DNA of 64,000 nucleotides from Anthopleura xanthogrammica (Eukaryota > Cnidaria > Anthozoa > Actiniaria > Actiniidae). The notes below the pieces were generated by a model. It was not told where the DNA came from, did no database searches, and saw only the letters and a program-made list of their open reading frames with translations. The position numbers and the translations under genes are program-made. This document shows, in pieces, positions 13,078 through 24,522 of this stretch. The stretch lies in the NCBI GenBank assembly GCA_964019055.1, contig OZ025207.1, positions 14,349,357-14,413,356 on the forward strand, written 5' to 3'. The stretch's first letter is position 1; every line of letters begins with the position of its first letter.

Positions 13078-13312
13078 AATACCCTACAGTGTATGTTCAG
13101 TGTCATGGTATAATTCTACAGTGTATATTCAGTGTCATGGTATAATTCTACAGTGTATATTCAGTGTCATGGTATAATTCTACAGTGTATATTCAGTGTC
13201 ATGGTATAATTCTACAGTGTATATTCAGTGTCATGGTATAATTCTACAGTGTATATTCAGTGTCATGGTATAATTCTACAGTGTATATTCAGTGTCATGG
13301 TATAATTCTTCA
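13078..13312. repeat. 32-bp minisatellite
   Basis: Seven nearly identical copies of a 32-bp unit built from attctacagtgtatattcag and tgtcatggtata. The high identity suggests recent expansion. Confidence 0.93.
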
Positions 13313-14465
13313 ATTGACCTTTTGCTCAGGGGTGCACACTCATCTATATCTTTTTTCTTTTAAAACTAGCAGCCCAAAATAATAAAAAAAATTACTGGAA
13401 TTAAAAAAGGATGACTGGATGCAGAAAAAATTTCAAAATATGCATTACTGTTTCCTGGATTATGCAGAGAAAATGGCAAATAATGCAGAACAAGATGTGG
13501 GGTGACGTCATATAAGTGTTGTTTTTTTTTCCTTTTCTTTTTACAATATATGTAAATACTGCTGTATAAAATAATAGAAGCACATGTACTTGACACTATG
13601 CAAATGACTTATTGGGTTTGACGCTCAAACTGGCTACAAATCCATGAGGAGTAGTCAACCAATCATAAAGCAGGATTCACAATATAATTGTCTTCTTATT
13701 TAACTCTTTATTTCAAGATTTTGTTAATTGCTTTCACGGTAGAATCATCATCTTTGAATGTTTGTGTGCACACCATGAGAAAAAGGTCTATTGACTATCC
13801 TGTTCAAGTTTAATTCCAAAGAGAATGCAAATTTTTCTCCCTATCTATTCTAATGTACCAATGTACTTACTTTAAAGGGTTATTTGTATTGTCGCTGTAA
13901 TGTAGAGTACTGTAAACCAGTGGTATGCTGTAAATAAGTCCTTGGTATTCCATCTTTTCACTATTCTTTCCTATATGTCATGGACATCATGGTAACTCCT
14001 CCACATCACTGCATCTTGTAGCATTGGTTATCATGACTAGAAAAGACATGCATAACATTAATTTACCATAATCTACATGACAAAAACAACAGCAGACTAG
14101 ACTAGGATGCTAAATATGGGGCTAGAGAACTTTGCATCTATGAGCCTGGAGGATGGCAAGGCTAGGACGATGACGCTGGGACATTTTTAAAGAAAAGTTT
14201 GTCTTGTGCTTGCCGTCGTCTTTGATATTGCCATCCTTGCTAGAAAGTTAGTTGGTACTTTTTCACCTCATAGTGAGAACAGCAACACCAAGGACAGTGG
14301 CATAAGAATTAAAACAACCCTTTTGAAAATGTGTTCACATTATTGTCCTAGCATGGCTTTCCTGTTCTTCCTGTCCTGTCCCTTCCCTAATATCATGTGA
14401 ACTCAAGTTCACTCAAGGTCACAATGGAGATTGAAATATGTTTGCTATTTTTTTTTCGAAAGCAG
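13313..14465. other. Gene-free stretch
   Basis: No gene is recognised. A possible right end of a tagacc-family MITE (aaaaaggtctattg) lies near 13785, but no matching left end was found. Confidence 0.4.
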
Positions 14466-14684
14466 AATACTCCAGTTTTGAGTTCTCTATTGCTCAGTCT
14501 TAGCCTCAACTGTGCATAAATTATTCAGCACCGAGAGCAAAACCGGTGGAATTCTAAAGCAATTGTATTGTTCATTTGTACACATTCCTCACCACATTGC
14601 CACGGGCTGTTAGTAATACTAATGAATATAGTACATGCCTTTGAGACTAACACTGAGCAATAAAGAACTCGAGACTGGAGTATT
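14466..14684. mobile_element. Foldback MITE
   Basis: The left arm aatactccagttttgagttc pairs with the right arm gaactcgagactggagtatt. Pairing continues through tctattgctcagt and actgagcaataaa. The interior has no coding content. Confidence 0.75.
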
Positions 14685-14731
14685 AAATCTTTTTTCTTCT
14701 TTTTTCTTCTTTTTTCTTGGATTCGGTTTTC

Positions 14732-14832
14732 GCATGATATCATAAATTATCAAGACCTCAGCCATATTATCTGCCTCAGCCTACGGCTTCAGAATAACAC
14801 AGCCATGGTATTGATAATTTATGATATCATGC
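14732..14832. mobile_element. Short foldback element
   Basis: gcatgatatcataaattatc pairs perfectly with gataatttatgatatcatgc across about 100 bp. It may be a minimal MITE. It would form a very stable hairpin. Confidence 0.65.
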
Positions 14833-14877
14833 TCAACCTCGTCCAATATAATTGTTTATTGCTTATAATGCACACAG

Positions 14878-15012
14878 AACCTGGAGAAAAACCCTTGAAC
14901 CACAAGAGAGAACCAACAAGCAACTCTATTCACACATAACACTGAACCCATAGGGACTAGAACCCTATTCACATTGATGGGAGATGAATACTCTCAATGC
15001 TACACCCAGTGT
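14878..15012 (-). mobile_element. tRNA-derived SINE, partial
   Basis: Read on the minus strand it gives a tRNA-like head with an A-box-like gtagcattgagagtattcat and a B-box-like gggttctagtccc. It is followed by the body gagttgcttgttggttctct and agggtttttctccagg. The same body occurs at about 28318, 41345, 49893, 50340 and 50866. The 3' part is missing. Confidence 0.65.
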
Positions 15013-17666
15013 TTCCAATGTTTCCAATGTTGAACAGCTGCAGGAAAAGTTACCTTTTGTGGGCCTTTCAGATTCCAGAACACTTGAATATAGCTGGTTT
15101 AAGAGTATATTAATGTCAAAAACCCCTGGAAACAAAAAATAAATAATATCATAATTGGAGCCAAGATATAAAATCTAAATGGAAATACAAACTTATTCAT
15201 AAGACAAGATATTAAAGGGATGGTCAATGCTTTACATGTAGATAAGTTACAAATTCCAGTTTGTGTTAAATCGAAAAACAGATGTATGATTAGCATTCAT
15301 TGCAAACATTTTATGTGATTCACTTTTCTCTCACAATGCTGTCTGCACTATTGAGACAGGTTTTTGTTCCATGATGTAATTGCCCTATTTCATTATGATG
15401 GCTTGTTTATGAGGCAGACAGAATCGTCTAGTACAATGGAAATTTGAACAAAATTTCCTCTGCCAAGGAAAGTCTGGTTTCTCCATTTGTCTGGTTTCCA
15501 ACTATAAGGCCTATCAATGTTTAATAAACAACTTTGTTCTATAAAATGCATTTTATATCAATTTTCTTTGTGTTGGTGCTGTTTTGTCCCCCTCTGGTAA
15601 CCATGATTCTTAGCATTTAAACAATAGATTGTTTTGATGTGACATCATAGTGAATAGGGCAATTTATTGTATTGTGTGAAGTAAACCGATAAATATACTT
15701 GCTCTTCCTGTTCTCTTTCCAACTTTTACAATGCGAAGTGGAAAAGTATGACATACTTCTACAGTATGCACTGGATTTTGAGGCCAAATGAGCTTTTTTG
15801 TGCCTTATTTGGTAAAATCAGCCAGCTTCACATTGAAATGTGTCAGTTTATCATACAAAAGCCTGTGCATAAAAGTATCCAAGTACATTATGCAGGGTTC
15901 CCACTCGTCTGCAAAAATAAATTCCCTGACTTTTCCATGACTAAAGTAAAACGTTTTCCCTGACCACACTCAGCACTTATTTTATGAAAAAATTATGATT
16001 TATATAGGGGAGGGGAGGGGAGGAGAGGAGAGGCAAAGACAGGGTTTGCGTCCAGGAAAGTTTTTGTATCAGAAACAATTGAGAAAGGCAACATAACTTG
16101 CATTCTATGGAAAATATAGGTTTTAGAATGATAAAAAGATGAAAAAGCTCAGTCGAGGTCGATAAAACACAGAAAAAAGGTCCTGTTTTGGACACGTGCA
16201 AAAGCGCAGAACACCGTACAAAACAAGTTGCTCAACTGAACCAAAAATATCCGAAAAACACAAAACTAATTACACTAAGGTATTTAAATACATCTATTTT
16301 TACTCACTGCCTTGTAATATAATACTTTTGATATGTTCTTACCGTTCAAAAAGCGACATTTTGCCCACATTTCACACCTTTTCCCCGTCCACCATGTTGT
16401 TCTTGCACATGTGATGACCGTAAGGCATGATGGGTTCACATGCACCGGAAGTACCTGGGAAGGACCGGAAGTGAATTGAAGGAAAGCGGATTTTGGAATA
16501 CTGGAATACTGGCATTAGAGAATGGAGTACTGGGCTATAAAACTGACGAGTATGAAAAAGGAACTACATATTGGTAAATATGATTAGACTGGACGTTACA
16601 CTCGCCTGCCAAGTCTCACTCTCAACTTTGCGGTGATGATTAGCGATAACAAGTCCCCCCCCCCCCCACTCTTAGTGTTATTTGTTATGCACACAATTCT
16701 GCTCTATTTACCAATCTATCCCTCCCCCATCGCCAGACACACTTTTTAAGGTGCTCTGTGGTCCTTGCTTTCCGACTCTAATCGTTTGAGAGAAAGGGAT
16801 AGTGCGATTAAACAGTCCCCAAAACTTCATGTATTTTATACAAGTTGACTTTTCCTAATGGTTTATTAAAGACCTCACTGCAAGAGTAGTTATTGAGAGT
16901 CTTGAAGGGGTATAATGGGAGCTGGAATTCACCTTTTTTGGGGCAGGGAAAATGGAAATTCATGCACAGGGACTGGGATTTAGCCATTACTGGGATTGTG
17001 ATTTTGCAAAATTTCTAACTCTAACTCTATAACTCGGACTGAGATTTTGCATGACAGCTAGGGATCAGGTCCCCCTCCCCCCCTTTCAGGACCCTCGTTA
17101 TTCAATCAAGTTTTCAAAAAGCTACTCCTTTACAGTTGGGATACCTGTGTCACAGTAAAACATTCATTCAGAGGACAAATTGGATCCTACAAATTGGTCC
17201 GTGACGAAGAAAAAATGAATTAAACTTCAAATAAACTTGGCTTAATCAACGAGTACAACTCTTATTTGCATTAAGTTCCAAACTGCGTTCTTGACAGACA
17301 ATAAATTGTAGATTATTTGTACTTGAGGGCTTTTAATAGCCATATCTACATAACTAGTACCGGCGAAGGTTAATTTAGTTGATCATATAAGTAATAAAAA
17401 AATATTTGTGGGGGAGTGGGAGGGGGTGTTTGAGAATTACTAAAATCCCCTCCCCACCCCACTAAATATATATTTCTAAAGTTTGAAATAAATAATCAGG
17501 AAGAATCTGAAATCCTAAATCTAAATTTCTCCGTCAATATTGCTGTTTAATACGAGATTAATAATTATTAGAGCGCTCATCTAGTTACTGGATAGGATTA
17601 AATCTGAAGCATAACAGTCCGTTGATAAGACTAAGGCATGCAGAAGTCCCATGATAACTATGTTAT
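15013..17666. other. Gene-free stretch with promoter-like and transposon-end motifs
   Basis: No gene is recognised. Near 15893, gcagggttcccactcg resembles a common hAT-type MITE terminus. At 16440-16475, caccggaagtacc and gaccggaagtg are two ETS-type sites of the kind found in TATA-less promoters, with no identifiable gene attached. A C13 run lies near 16657 and purine-rich ggggagggg repeats lie near 16000. Confidence 0.4.
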
Positions 17667-17806
17667 AGACTTCTGACTAAGGTCAAACGTCGCCGCAACT
17701 TTACATGAGCCGAACCTAATGACATCAAAGAAGACCGCCTTATTATCCATTGATTTCAATGCGTTCGGCTCATGTGACGTTCGTCGTTTGACCTGAGCCT
17801 AAGTCT
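17667..17806. mobile_element. Foldback MITE
   Basis: agacttctgactaaggtcaa pairs imperfectly with tttgacctgagcctaagtct. Inner arms catgagccgaac and gttcggctcatg also pair. The ~140-bp element is non-coding. Confidence 0.65.
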
Positions 17807-19238
17807 TGAAATTTTTTTTTTCTCTCCTCGTAATTAACCGGTGCAATTGGAGACTTCAAAGAACCCTTCAAGTATGTTAAAAATTAAACAAGTTATTTGT
17901 TCGACTGATAGTATTTTGATATGTTTGTAGATATTTTAAGATTTTCTGTTTTGATTTCTTTAGTAACCCAGGCAGGGTACATTTTCATTGTGAAGTTTGA
18001 GTGAAATTTATTCAAGCGTTCATCCTTTTTTATCATCTTCCTCTACTTCTCTCTTTTTCCATTTCTCTTTTCTAATTGTCCTTCTTCTAAATTCGTCTTC
18101 TTCTTCATCATTCATCACCACTACCATATAAGTATTGTTTTCATTCTTACATTATTTTATCATCTTTTTCTTATCATTATTATTATTATTCCTCATCTCC
18201 ATTCGTCCTATTCTTATTTTTCTTCTTCTTTTTGTTCTTCTCTTTCTATATTTTTCTTTTATTCTTCTATATTTTTCTTCTTCTCAGTTCTCCACCATCT
18301 TATCATCTCTTCATCTTCGTCATCATCATCTTCTTTTCTACCGACTCCGTTATTCAATTTTGTTTAACCAGAGTTTTTAATCAGAGTTTCAGTGACCTCA
18401 TTAATATATATATTACGACTCTCGCCTCGTACTTTGTGGCATATATGCCTATTCAAAACTCCTTAATCTACAACTAAATAGATTTTTTTACTCATTTAGT
18501 CTTTTACAGTCATGGATAATGGACGAAAGAAGATGAACTTTCAGCATTTTTTTCTCCTTCGATAAAATATTTCCTCCTGCAATTTTATGCCGGACAAATG
18601 AAAAAAAATATTGATTTGTTTTCATTCTTGGTCATTTCAAGCTCATAATTCAATTTATTGAATTTATTAAAAAAACTCGCCAAAAACTAATGAGCTCTGA
18701 ACTCCAGCACGTGATCAGTTCCCGCCAGCGATTTTTTAAATCTTTGATCGCTCGATTATTTTGAGAGATTTTCGTCTACTCGCACTGCAAAGGATAACAT
18801 GTTTATATTCATTTTTTCTCCCCAAAGTCAATTTCCTTTTGAATTCAAATTTAGAGTTGGCAGCTGTGAAAATTAATACTTCACGAATCATTTCAACTGG
18901 TGTATTTTGGTTCCGGTCGCGATTGGTCGAACTGCAAGATGCGTTGAGTTTTAATACATATTTTAGTTTTTAATGAGAAACTCGCTGTGGCGTCATCATC
19001 AGTTTTGATAACAACCCAATTGTCTTGTAGCCTACTATGTTCGGAGCAATAAGCATCATACAGCGACAACAGTCAACAAGAAGCTGTATATTGTGATATT
19101 TTCTTTTCGAAAAATTTTATCCCTCCCTGCAGAGTTTATTGAATAACATCTGCAAAGTGAATATAACATCCTCTTGATTGTATTCTGATATTCAACTATT
19201 TGTAATTCAAATATTTTTATCGGGAGAATCGCATGCTG
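17807..19238. other. Upstream region of the first GPCR
   Basis: It contains a pyrimidine-rich, ttc-repeat tract (about 18020-18350) that creates spurious hydrophobic frames. The remainder is AT-rich. No exon is recognised, and the GPCR appears to be transcribed from the TATA box at its 3' edge. Confidence 0.45.
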
Positions 19239-19245
19239 TATAAAA
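19239..19245 (+). promoter_or_regulatory. TATA box of the first GPCR gene
   Basis: A consensus TATAAAA lies 90 bp upstream of the GPCR start codon. With usual spacing it predicts a transcription start near 19270 and a leader of only about 60 nt. The start site is inferred. Confidence 0.6.
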
Positions 19246-19272
19246 GAGACGACACAAGAACTAGAGATTACA

Positions 19273-19317
19273 ATGAAAAAATGTGAATTCAAGGACAGGA
19301 TACTGAATGTTCGTTGA
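19273..19317 (+). other. Upstream ORFs in the GPCR leader
   Basis: An ATG at 19273 opens a 14-codon frame ending in TGA at 19315-19317, eleven nucleotides before the main ATG. A second ATG at 19281 is followed directly by TGA, a minimal start-stop. If both lie in the mRNA they would lower translation of the receptor. The first is so close to the predicted cap that it may be skipped. Confidence 0.4.
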
Positions 19318-19328
19318 CAGTCGTCAGT

Positions 19329-20411
19329 ATGACAAATACATCAAATTCATCGTTTAACGGCGACAGTGAAGACGATGGCAGACTCGTAGATATTGTAGAA
19401 GGAGTTTTTATAGTTGTTCTAGCCATTATTGCTATTATTGGGAATAGCTTGATAATCTATGTGATTTATCGAAATCGAAGTCTGCGTGCTTTGAGAAACT
19501 TATTCATCGCTAGTCTCTCGTTATCTGACTTCTGCATGGCTTGTACGGACATCCTTTATCAAGGGATTGGAAAACTCGTCCCAAATTACAAACCACCGCA
19601 TTTCTCTATTTGTTACTTCATTCTTCTTTGTGGAGTATTGTTTGGATCAGCATCGGTTTTTAACTTAACAGCGATGACAATCAATCGTTATATCGCTATC
19701 AGCTATCCACTTCATTATAGCCAGTATGTAACTTCAAGGAGATCTGCTATGATTTTGTTACTTCTGTGGCTGGCAGCGTTTTGTCTTGCACTTCCGCCTC
19801 TAATATGGCGGCCAGTAGATGTTGTATGCTTCAGTACAACTCCATCAGAAGAACATTTGGTCAATGAAATCGCGTACATGGCGGCCGAATGGGTATTCTG
19901 GTTCGTTATACCAGCCTTGATCATTTTGATTGCGTATTGTCGTATCTATCGTATTGCAAAGAACCAAGCCAGGCAAATTGCTGCTATGGAACTGTCCCAA
20001 CGATGTGCCGTGGCTGAAGCTCAAAACAACCCGCTCCCTGGTGCCGCCAAAACAATGAATCCCAAAGTGAGAATTTCAACTTATAAAGAAAAAAAAGCAG
20101 GAAGAATGGTTACTATTTTGATAGGGTTTTGGTTGTTCTGCTGGCTTCCTTTCTTCACAGTTTTGACTATTCACAAGTTCTTACTTTCAGAAGGAGTTCC
20201 TCCGATACTCATGAGGATATTCCTTGGTTTGATGTTTATCAATTCGGCTGGAAACCCAATTCTTTTGACTATGCATAACAAAGAACTGAAAGTTGCTCTC
20301 CAACGGTTGTTTTCTTATCAAGCTTCTCGCGGAAGGAATTCGATTCCAAGCAACGAAGTTGAACTAACAAGCGTCCGAAGGATGACTCATTTACATGTAA
20401 ATACGAGTTAG
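19329..20411 (+). CDS. Class A (rhodopsin-like) GPCR, intronless
   Basis: A single exon of 360 codons encodes a seven-helix plasma-membrane receptor. I start at the first ATG (19329); the five in-frame codons upstream begin with TTG. The N-terminus carries two glycosylation sequons (N3, N6). Family landmarks are GNS with N39 in TM1, LSLSD with D67 in TM2, C95 paired with ECL2 C167, NRY (119-121) in place of DRY after TM3, W147 in TM4, CWLP (271-274) in TM6 and NPILL (309-313) in place of NPxxY in TM7. Position 3.32 counts as G102, so the amine-binding aspartate is absent and a classical aminergic receptor is unlikely. The FNLTAMTINRYIAI segment recalls melatonin-type receptors. The ligand is unknown. 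A compact TATA promoter lies directly upstream, fitting a retroposed or intronless lineage-expanded receptor. Confidence 0.95.
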   Translation: MTNTSNSSFNGDSEDDGRLVDIVEGVFIVVLAIIAIIGNSLIIYVIYRNRSLRALRNLFIASLSLSDFCMACTDILYQGIGKLVPNYKPPHFSICYFILLCGVLFGSASVFNLTAMTINRYIAISYPLHYSQYVTSRRSAMILLLLWLAAFCLALPPLIWRPVDVVCFSTTPSEEHLVNEIAYMAAEWVFWFVIPALIILIAYCRIYRIAKNQARQIAAMELSQRCAVAEAQNNPLPGAAKTMNPKVRISTYKEKKAGRMVTILIGFWLFCWLPFFTVLTIHKFLLSEGVPPILMRIFLGLMFINSAGNPILLTMHNKELKVALQRLFSYQASRGRNSIPSNEVELTSVRRMTHLHVNTS

Positions 20412-20675
20412 GAATATCATCATATAATCTCACGAACTTACACTACAAATTATTATACATTGATTACAAGTAACTGCTTCATTTTTCCTATAAATGCGCC
20501 GTTGATTATTAGTTTCTTCAGCGTTATACATTCAGGAATTTAGATGTTGCCAAGATCGCATGCAAGTACGTTGGTAGCAAGGCAAGAGATCCACAGTCCC
20601 ATTCTTAGTTCATTCAGTAACCCTTTTCTCTAATTCTGGCTTGAATCTCTGGCTTGAAATACCGTTTAGAGCACT

Positions 20676-20723
<48 letters not shown>

Positions 20724-21464
20724 AATCTAAGGGTGCAACGGCTTCTTGGGAGAGTCGCAGACTGAGGAATTACGGCATTAATCATGGTCAATATGGCTAC
20801 GTTGTCTTAAAAAATGCACAACGAAATGGATTAGCTAGTGCGGGCTAGTTTACATCAATTCTATCCATCATTCCTATACAAATGGCCCATCCCCAGTCAG
20901 GGTTTTCCACTTCAGTATAATCAAACAGTCTGAGATACTGAGTGCGTCAGATATCTAATGATTCCAACATGGGCCCTGATTTAGCATCCACAATTTACAT
21001 TTGACAAGTGAAACTATTATCAACTGATCTATATAGAACCGACAGGCTCAGGGTTAACGTAGATTCATGTTTTTCTTTTAACATTCTGTGTGTTCTATTT
21101 GCCTTCAAGGATAGATGCAAACTTCACTATTTTCATTATCTGCATAAGCGAAAACACACTGCGCGGAACTCAGAGGAAACTATCACCGAGTTCTGTACTA
21201 ATAATAATTCATTATACACTTTTGTAACAATGGGAATTTTTAGATTGTTATTAACCAATAAAATGAAGATCCACCACTTTATCGAGAAGACTTCATGCAG
21301 TTTTTTATGAATACGCTAATCACAGTTCATGGGATTCCAGTCATGAATGTATGTATACAGTTTTGGGTTTCCCTATCAAAGCACCAACTGCAGTTTACGA
21401 TTGAAAACCTCTATCAAATTCAATGCACTAATCAAAGCTCATGCGATGAGCCTGTTACATTTAT
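20412..21464. other. 3' flank of the first GPCR
   Basis: No gene is recognised. The only feature is the AG microsatellite reported separately; the remainder is unique-looking non-coding sequence. Confidence 0.45.
20681..20720. repeat. (AG)20 microsatellite
   Basis: Twenty uninterrupted AG dinucleotides, 270 bp downstream of the GPCR stop codon. Confidence 0.97.
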
Positions 21465-22060
21465 AAGTGCTGTTTATAGGTTTCTATCAGTGCATCAACA
21501 GTTTATAGGTTTCTATCAGTGCATCAACAGTTTATAGCTAGGTTTCTATCAGTGCATCAACAGTTTGTAGTTTTCTATGACTGACTGCATGCATGGAGTG
21601 AGTGCAGTTTATGGATTCCAACACTTCATCAAGTGCAGTTTAAAGGTTTTCCTATATCTGACTGCATCAAGTGCAGTTTAAAGGCTTTTCTATATCTGAC
21701 TGCATCAAGTGCAGTTTATAGGTTTTCCACACTGCATTAAGTACATGCAGTTTACTGGCTTCCATCACTGGATTAAGTGCAATATACTGCAGCAAGTGCA
21801 GTTTGTAAGTTTCTATCACTCGCAATTAATTGAAGTCAGTCAATAGGTTTTCACCACTGCATCAAGCGCAGTTTTTTGGGTTTCCTCGTTACGTCAAATG
21901 CAGTTTATGGGCTTCGTTCACCCTACGAAGCGCTGCAGTTCAGTTTTGGTTTCTATTTCTACATTAATAAGAACAGCGGTTTCTTTAACTGCATTTCCAC
22001 GGGCATCTCAGTCTCACTGCAGTTAACAGGCTTCCATCATTAAGCGCAGTTCATTATTTC
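21465..22060. repeat. Diverged ~28-40-bp tandem repeat
   Basis: Variants of tttctatcagtgcatcaaca and gtgcagtttataggtttc recur about 15-20 times. The first three units are nearly identical with a 28-bp core; the rest are degenerate and vary in length. Such a gradient suggests an old array re-amplified at its left edge. Confidence 0.8.
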
Positions 22061-24009
22061 AGTTATCAATCTATCAAGTGTGGTTCAAGTGCTTTCAACA
22101 CAAAATTAAGTGCATCGTTTTATCTTAATTTTTGAAAATAATAACAAATAATTATATTTAAAGATGCAGAGATATATCGTTCAGTTATACTCATGCACTT
22201 ACCTCTATGTAAATTACTTCCATTGCTAATTTTCTCTAGCTTTTCCAGCTGTTATTTATCCTTCCATCCATAATCCTTTTTAAAAATATTGAATTCTAGG
22301 CTTATCCCGTTGTTTGCATTCCATTTATTCATTATCTTTTCTTGTGCCATATTTTCCCAAGATTTCTATATCATTCTAATCCCATTATTTCCTTCCTTCC
22401 TTTTTTTGTTTTTTGTTGAATATTTCATTACCGTTTTCCTATTCATTTCTACCCCGTTGTTTTCATCTATTATTTTTTTCCCCACTTCTTTTTTCACATC
22501 AGGTGATCACAGAAGCGTCTTGAAGACATGTCATCCTCCATCTCCCCTGGAGCGAGCAACAATAAATTTCTCAATAAAGTCTATTAAGCACGAAGAACAT
22601 TTTAGCTGAAGATAGTAAACATCACGATATACATATCCCAGCTCAATATTTTCTTCAAAAACTTTCTCACTCTCAATCCCAAACACTGCTATTTTTGTCG
22701 AAAATTTTAGAAATAATTATACTAAAAATGACTTAAAAAGATTCAAAAAACAAATACATATGAAACAAAAACTGTTTGGGGAAAAATTATTACTGAAATA
22801 TGACGTAAAAGAGTAAATCACAATCCAATGTTTTGCAGAAATTTACGGGTTTTTTTGAGAAGAAAATAGGATATAATAAAGCTACTTAAATAGACTGCTA
22901 GAAGAGAGAAGCAAGTTCAACTGACAAATTTGTATTTTGCGATAAGTAGAATAAAGTTAATGGTCAAATCAAGTAAGTTTAACAAGGCTGATTTTCAGTT
23001 TGATTGAAGTGCCTAGATTGTTCCCTTGAGGTTGTCTACTTTATACTAGTAATCGTAACACTTACCCTTTTTCATAACACTCTTATTATATTAATGATTA
23101 GGTGCTAAATAAGGATGAGTTGAAGGTGTGTTGATGATAGATTAGGCTTGTTTTGATGGGTGGTAAATGAATACACGAAAGCCTACTCACGACATCGTTT
23201 TTTTATTCTTTCTAGCTTTTTCATTCTCTCTCTTTTTCTCTCTCTCTCTCTCTCTCTTCCTCATATCTTTCGTTTTTTCTTTCCTTTCCTCTGTTTTTTC
23301 TCTTTTCTTTATACAAACAAGAAAATACACGAAAGTCACGCCATCGTTTTTTTTTCTACCTCAGTGCTTTTCTCCCTTTCCTCCTTTTTCTCTCGCCTTC
23401 TCTTTTCCTCTTTTTTCTTTCCTTTCAATTGTTCTTTCATCCGTCCTTTTTTTCTTGGTAGAAACACGAGATAGCTCTTAAGGGAAGGGATCAGTAAAGG
23501 ACTATCTGCTTGATAGTTTTTTTCGCTTGCGTTGGAAAACTAAGACATGATCAATTGAATTGGGATTAAGGATTTTTCAAGGAATAGAATCCCTATCTTG
23601 AGATTTATTTTTAGTTCATCAATAGGACTTAGGTTTTTGGGAAATTACGGCTGGGAAATGGCATCAAGGCCCCCCAAGGACCCTGTCAAGACGTATAAAA
23701 TCATACATTTAGTAGATCAAACCTGTTATCCTGTTGATATACACCTATTTCAAAAAGGTTGGTGAAGGTTTTGTTGCATGTTAGAATTTTCCCAAACTTG
23801 GTCTGCAGCTTCAGTTTTTCCAGCATATTTTCTTCTGTGCTGACATTATTTGCATAGGAATATAATACATTTAAATCTTTGTAAGCAACAGGCAACATGC
23901 AACAAAACCTTCACCAACCTTTTTTTGAAATAGCTGTATCACAGTAATAACAAACACGAATAGAAATAGAAATGGATTTCCTTGAGGATTTTTGCCAACC
24001 AAGATACCA
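22061..24009. other. Gene-free, pyrimidine-rich stretch
   Basis: It contains long T/C-rich tracts (22380-22500 and 23200-23460) whose open frames are phenylalanine/serine-rich composition artefacts. Nothing else is recognised. Confidence 0.45.
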
Positions 24010-24300
24010 ACGTCCCGCAATAAGTTACCGCCCTTTAAAGCTTGTTAAAACATAACTATTACTATTGGTAGCTATTGACTGTCGTGTCCTGTGGAATTAA
24101 TGGCAAGGGTGGGAGCCCATTGATAGGATCTTCCATGTGGAGGTGCCACATTTAATAATGTTCTTATTTATGATATCGTACATATCTTGATTTAATTTCA
24201 TATTATATATTTTATATGTATTAATTATTGTTTTATAGTTAGTGTGATGTCATACAGGCTTTACTGACTTAATAAAGATGATGATGAAGAAGATAATCCA
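24010..24300 (+). mobile_element. Possible LINE 3' end
   Basis: The segment ends in gacttaataaagatgatgat and runs into a gat/gaa microsatellite, preceded by an AT-rich run. This is the usual look of a CR1/RTE-type 3'UTR and tail. No coding remnant remains, so the call is tentative. Confidence 0.4.
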
Positions 24301-24321
24301 GTGACAAGTGGCCCTCAGTGA

Positions 24322-24522
24322 TAGACTAGTCCCTCGAGATACGGGATAGTAGACTAGTCCCTCGGGATACGGGATAGTAGACTAGTCCCTCGGGATACGG
24401 GATAGTAGACTAGTCTATAGGGATACGGGATGGTAAACTAGTCCCTCGGGATACGGGATGGTAGACTAGTCCCTCGGGATACGGGATAGTAGACTAGTCC
24501 CTCGGGATACGGGATAGTGTTT
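24322..24522. repeat. 28-bp minisatellite
   Basis: Seven contiguous copies of a 28-bp unit (core gactagtccctcgggatacg), with few substitutions. Units abut with no unique spacers, so this is not a CRISPR array. Confidence 0.93.

Noticed and set aside
23160..23481. Two overlapping ~104-codon Phe/Ser-rich frames
   Set aside because: They arise from a T/C-rich tract and have no conserved motif.
24322..24522. Possible CRISPR-like 28-bp repeats
   Set aside because: Repeats are directly contiguous with no unique spacers, and the host is a eukaryote.
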